Shown one piece after another: positions 59,611-62,444 of a stretch of 62,444 nt of DNA. The DNA lies in contig JBOHRE010000007.1 in the NCBI GenBank assembly GCA_050732635.1, positions 1 to 62,444 of the forward strand. The letters are read 5' to 3'. Position 1 is the first letter of the stretch. Every line of letters begins with the position of its first letter. Below the pieces are notes generated by a model. That model saw only the letters and a list, made by a program, of their open reading frames with translations, ran no database searches and was not told the origin of the DNA. This DNA is from JBOHRE01 sp050732635. Lineage in GTDB: Bacteria > Gemmatimonadota > Gemmatimonadetes > Longimicrobiales > RSA9. The position numbers were made by a program, and so were the translations under genes.

Positions 59611-60558
59611 TCAAAACACGCGCACGTTGAAGTAACGATCCGGGTTCTGCCGGATGTCCTGGGCGAGCATCCGCACGCTGACTGCGGCCTCGTTCAGGTT
59701 GTTGTAAAGCTGATCATCACGCGACAGCAGGCCGAGCGTGCCCTCACCGCGCTCGAGGCGGCCGACCACGAGCTCGATGGACGCGCTGGCGCGACCCAGC
59801 GCTGTTGTCGCTTCATCGGCGCCCTGCGTCAGGACGTCGAGCCGGCCGATCAGCGCCTGCAGCTCGCCCTCTCCCGTGGCGGCCTCGATCTGGATGGCAG
59901 TCCGTCGCAGGCTCGCGCTCAGCGCCACGAGCTCACGGCGCTGCTCAGTGATGAGCCCCGAAAGTTGTGCCAGTGTCTGCTGCAGGTCGATCGCGCTGCG
60001 GCCAAACGCATCGACGGTCGGTTCCGACAGCAGCGCGTTGATCTGCATCAGTGCGCGTTCCGCGCCCTGCGAAATGCTGGCCGTCGCCTCGGTCAGGCCA
60101 GTTGCGATCGAGCCGCGCAGGACATCGCCCTGCTCGAGCGGCTCCGTCGCGATTCCCGGGATGATATTGGCGATGCGGCCACCCAGCAGCCCACCGGACT
60201 CGAGCACCAGCCGGGAATCCGCCGGCACCTCGTACTCCCCGTCCAGCTCGAGTCGGACCGCGACGGCATCAGTGCCGATGTCGAAGGTTTGCACCCGGCC
60301 AATGTTGACACCTCGCATCTGCACCGGGTCGCCGCGTCGTAATCCGCCCGCGTTGTCGACCACGGCGGTGACGATGTAGCGGCCGCGGAAGGTCGCCGCA
60401 TCGGTCATGGTGAAGAGCGCGATCAGGATGGCCAGGAGCCCGGCCAGCGCGAAGGCGCCTACGAGCACCTCGCGTCGTGCCGTGCGGCCGATGACCAGTC
60501 GGTCGAGATCATCGGAAGGAGCGGCCGTTTCGATCTCGTTGCTCGTGGCCCGCGCCAT
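59611..60558 (-). CDS. mlaD: MlaD-type MCE lipid-binding protein
   Basis: 315 residues. One membrane anchor at about 32-52 (VLVGAFALAGLLAILIALFT), then an MCE domain: GRYIVTAVVDNAGGLRRGDP, VQMRGVNIGRVQTFDI, ADSRLVLESGGLLGGRIANI. A long helical C-terminal part (RRELVALSASLRRTAIQIEA) could form the pore-lining helices seen in MCE hexamers. Last gene of the Mla operon; the start shares one base with the mlaF stop. Confidence 0.9.
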   Translation of the reverse strand: MARATSNEIETAAPSDDLDRLVIGRTARREVLVGAFALAGLLAILIALFTMTDAATFRGRYIVTAVVDNAGGLRRGDPVQMRGVNIGRVQTFDIGTDAVAVRLELDGEYEVPADSRLVLESGGLLGGRIANIIPGIATEPLEQGDVLRGSIATGLTEATASISQGAERALMQINALLSEPTVDAFGRSAIDLQQTLAQLSGLITEQRRELVALSASLRRTAIQIEAATGEGELQALIGRLDVLTQGADEATTALGRASASIELVVGRLERGEGTLGLLSRDDQLYNNLNEAAVSVRMLAQDIRQNPDRYFNVRVF

Positions 60559-61325
60559 CAGGCCAGCTCCAGCATGCGCGCCGACTCGACCTGCGGCAGG
60601 CGCTCCATGAACGCGCGTACCAGCGGCTCACCGCTCTGGCGGAACTCGTGTGGCGTGCCCACGAAGGTGATTCGTCCCTCGTCCAGCATTGCAACGCGAT
60701 CGACGATGTCGAGCGCCCCCTCGACGTCGTGGGTGACGATCACCGAGGTCACGCCCAGCTCCTGCGCGAGCCGATCGATCAGCCGGTGCACGACGGCGCC
60801 GTTCACCGGATCCAGACCCGTTACCGGCTCGTCGTACAGCAGGATCTCCGGCCGACCAACAATCGCGCGCGCCAGGCCGACGCGCTTGCGCATGCCGCCC
60901 GAGAGCTCCGCCGGCAGCTTGGTCAACACGGCGTTCGGCGGGAGGTTGACGTGCTCGAGCGCGTCGGCCACCCGCTCCAGGACCTCGCGTCGCGGCAGTC
61001 GCCGCAGCTCCGACTCCGGCAGACCCTGGGCAACGTTGTCGAAGACGGTCATCGAGTCGAAGAGCGCGGCATGCTGGAACACGTAGCCGACCTTGCGACG
61101 TATGCGCTCCACGGCCCCGCGGTCGGAGTGGTAGACGGACTCGCCGTCGACCAGAACGTCGCCGCGGTCCGGCTCGACGAGTCCGATCGTCGTCTTCAGC
61201 AGCACACTCTTGCCGGTGCCCGAGCGACCGACGATGGCGATCGCTTCGCCAGTGCCGATGCTGAGGTTGACCCCCGCCAGAACGGGGACATCGAAGGACT
61301 TGTGGACTTCGCGGAACTCGACCAT
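60558..61325 (-). CDS. mlaF: MlaF-type ABC transporter ATPase
   Basis: 255 residues. Walker A GRSGTGKS near residue 34, Q-loop VFQHAALFDSMTVFDNV, signature LSGGMRKRV, Walker B ILLYDEPVTGLDP and the H-loop VTHDVEGALDI. FQHAALFDSLTVxENV and GLDPV are the MlaF/Ttg2A subgroup marks. It drives lipid movement between membranes with MlaE and MlaD. It lies 37 bases after mlaE. Confidence 0.93.
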   Translation of the reverse strand: MVEFREVHKSFDVPVLAGVNLSIGTGEAIAIVGRSGTGKSVLLKTTIGLVEPDRGDVLVDGESVYHSDRGAVERIRRKVGYVFQHAALFDSMTVFDNVAQGLPESELRRLPRREVLERVADALEHVNLPPNAVLTKLPAELSGGMRKRVGLARAIVGRPEILLYDEPVTGLDPVNGAVVHRLIDRLAQELGVTSVIVTHDVEGALDIVDRVAMLDEGRITFVGTPHEFRQSGEPLVRAFMERLPQVESARMLELA

Positions 61326-61362
61326 GTGCTCGCGTCGGTACCCCGCACGTGCGGGATCCGCT

Positions 61363-62208
61363 TCAGTTCAGGAACAGCGGCGGGAAGAGTGCGTCCAGGA
61401 ACAGCACCGCCAGTGTCATTGCCATAACCGATCGAGTGGTCGCTTTGCCGACGCCTTCGGCGCCGCCGCGGGTCCGGAAACCCACATGGATCGCGATCAA
61501 GGGGATCACGAATCCGAAGGCGACCGCCTTCCCGATCGAGTAGAACAGGTCCCAATTGTGCCAGTAGAGCCTGGCGCCGTAGAAGAACGCCTCGCGTCCG
61601 AGGCCGACCGCCAGCTGCGCCGCGATCATGCCCGAGAAGATCCCGACTGCGTCGGCAATACCGACCAGGAGCGGCACCACGACGATCCCTGCAAGGAGGC
61701 GTGGCGCTGCCAGCACGCGGACCGGGTCGCGGCCGAGCGAGTGCAGCGCGTCCATCTGCTCGGAGACCTGCATGGTGCCGAACTCGGCCGTGATTCTCGC
61801 GCCGACGCGGCCGATCAGCACGATCGCCGTCATGACGGGCCCGAGCTCCAGCACCACGCTGGCGACGACGATGCTGCCCAGCACGTAAAGCGGCACCGAG
61901 CCGGTGAACTGATAGCCACCCTGCTGCGACGTGACCACCCCGGACAGCACGGCGGTGATCAGCACGAGGGGCAGGCTCAGCACGCCCATCCAGTAGGCCT
62001 GGGCCAGGATCTCGCGCAGCGGCACCTGCCCGGTGACGGTGTAACGCGCAATCCGCGCAATCAGCAGGGTCAGCTCGCCGGCGTGACGCGCGATTGCGAG
62101 CGCCAGCTTGCCGACGGCCGCGAGCCAGCGCGCGCCCGGAGTACGGCCACCGGCGGACACGCCGCGGGCGGGAGTCCCTGCCGGGAACGCTTCCCTTGTC
62201 TGCTCCAT
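61363..62208 (-). CDS. mlaE: MlaE-type ABC permease
   Basis: 281 residues from ATG 62208; the longer upstream frame lacks family similarity. Five to six spans; VLELGPVMTAIVLIGRVGAR and the loop ITAEFGTMQVSEQMDALHSL are the diagnostic EF-GxM-VxEQxDAL motif of MlaE. It forms the membrane core of the Mla phospholipid transporter. First gene of the operon. Confidence 0.93.
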   Translation of the reverse strand: MEQTREAFPAGTPARGVSAGGRTPGARWLAAVGKLALAIARHAGELTLLIARIARYTVTGQVPLREILAQAYWMGVLSLPLVLITAVLSGVVTSQQGGYQFTGSVPLYVLGSIVVASVVLELGPVMTAIVLIGRVGARITAEFGTMQVSEQMDALHSLGRDPVRVLAAPRLLAGIVVVPLLVGIADAVGIFSGMIAAQLAVGLGREAFFYGARLYWHNWDLFYSIGKAVAFGFVIPLIAIHVGFRTRGGAEGVGKATTRSVMAMTLAVLFLDALFPPLFLN

Positions 62209-62344
62209 CGCCGTCGCTGCGAATGTGCTTCGGGAGTCGCTTAAATAGCTGATGAGTCTAGTAGATGGCTCGCACGATGTCCATTGTGCACGGCGCTCGT
62301 GCGGATTGCCGGAGTTGCATTCTCGCCGCTGCTCGCTAACTTTC

Positions 62345-62444
62345 GACGACACATACGCGAACGGGGCCATCACGGAAGCCGGTGCGAGTCCGGCGCGGCC
62401 CCGCCACTGTGAGAGGACCGGCGCTCGCGCGCCGGAACGACCGT
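62345..62444 (+). promoter_or_regulatory. Cobalamin riboswitch, cut by the window edge
   Basis: GAAGCCGGTGCGAGTCCGGC, then GCGGCCCCGCCACTGTGAG (62374-62413) is the conserved core of B12 riboswitches (G..GCCGGTG.nAnTCCGGn.CnG.CCCGCnACTGTGA). A perfect hairpin CCGGCGC-4-GCGCCGG (62418-62435) fits the variable arm that follows. The downstream AGTCAGGA..-type end and the regulated gene lie beyond the window. Likely controls B12 uptake or synthesis genes in the rightward direction. Confidence 0.88.

Overview
This is a high-GC, gene-dense bacterial chromosome segment with short intergenic gaps. The organism has an outer membrane: there is an Mla-type lipid transport operon (mlaE-mlaF-mlaD), an OmpA-family lipoprotein, a probable outer-membrane beta-barrel and many lipoproteins. 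It probably makes menaquinone by the futalosine route (MqnD-like) and queuosine (QueE, QueG), and it has an aerobic, amino-acid-using flavour (proline dehydrogenase, threonine dehydratase, N-acyl-D-amino-acid deacylase, PQQ sugar dehydrogenase, GMC oxidoreductase). The gene mix would fit Gemmatimonadota or a related group, but that is inference; there is no rRNA or other taxonomic marker in the window. I saw no tRNA, rRNA, CRISPR array, insertion sequence or prophage. No gene-free stretch exceeds 300 bases.

Layout. 1-4.5 kb: a leftward arsenic-type cluster in which a cysteine-bearing MarR regulator with a good promoter leads into a flavoprotein with a Cys-rich tail, a tiny HTH reading frame, a VOC protein, a lipoprotein and a three-cysteine ArsC arsenate reductase. 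4.5-6 kb: an SOD-like lipoprotein and a TesB thioesterase. 6-9.8 kb: a peptidoglycan-flavoured locus, where a leftward operon of beta-lactamase-like hydrolase, degenerate M15-like peptidase and GCS/GS-fold ligase stands opposite an LD-carboxypeptidase. 9.9-12 kb: a TipA-type MerR regulator with a classic 19-bp-spacer promoter, and a LACTB-like serine hydrolase. 12-16 kb: QueG, PEBP, DUF3175-like protein and PQQ dehydrogenase. 16-23 kb: MqnD, a GT2 enzyme, class V aminotransferase-MazG, a tiny membrane protein, MDR reductase, proline dehydrogenase and QueE. 23-28 kb: a large lipoprotein zinc peptidase, HNH protein, RecQ with an extra C-terminal domain, and a CoA-type Nudix hydrolase.

28-36 kb: OmpA lipoprotein, esterase, rhodanese plus E1-alpha dehydrogenase, HIT protein, V4R-like and DUF2203 proteins, two small membrane or secreted proteins, and FtsH. 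36-43 kb: threonine dehydratase with an exported RidA, a GMC oxidoreductase with a Tat-exported partner, and a Zn alcohol dehydrogenase overlapping an alpha-oxoamine synthase. 43-49.5 kb: D-aminoacylase, TrpE, a hydantoinase-A protein and a beta-barrel. 49.6-58.4 kb: a DUF2723 glycosyltransferase, a DMT transporter, and a tight leftward operon of flavin reductase, membrane-SDR fusion, SbcD and SbcC. 58.4-62.4 kb: a lipoprotein, the Mla operon, and at the right edge the start of a rightward cobalamin riboswitch whose gene lies outside the window.

The two places most likely to hold something undescribed are the ligase/M15/beta-lactamase-like operon (6.0-8.8 kb) and the Cys-rich arsenic-type cluster (0.3-4.5 kb). 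The membrane-SDR fusion in the sbcDC operon and the exported RidA beside threonine dehydratase come next.
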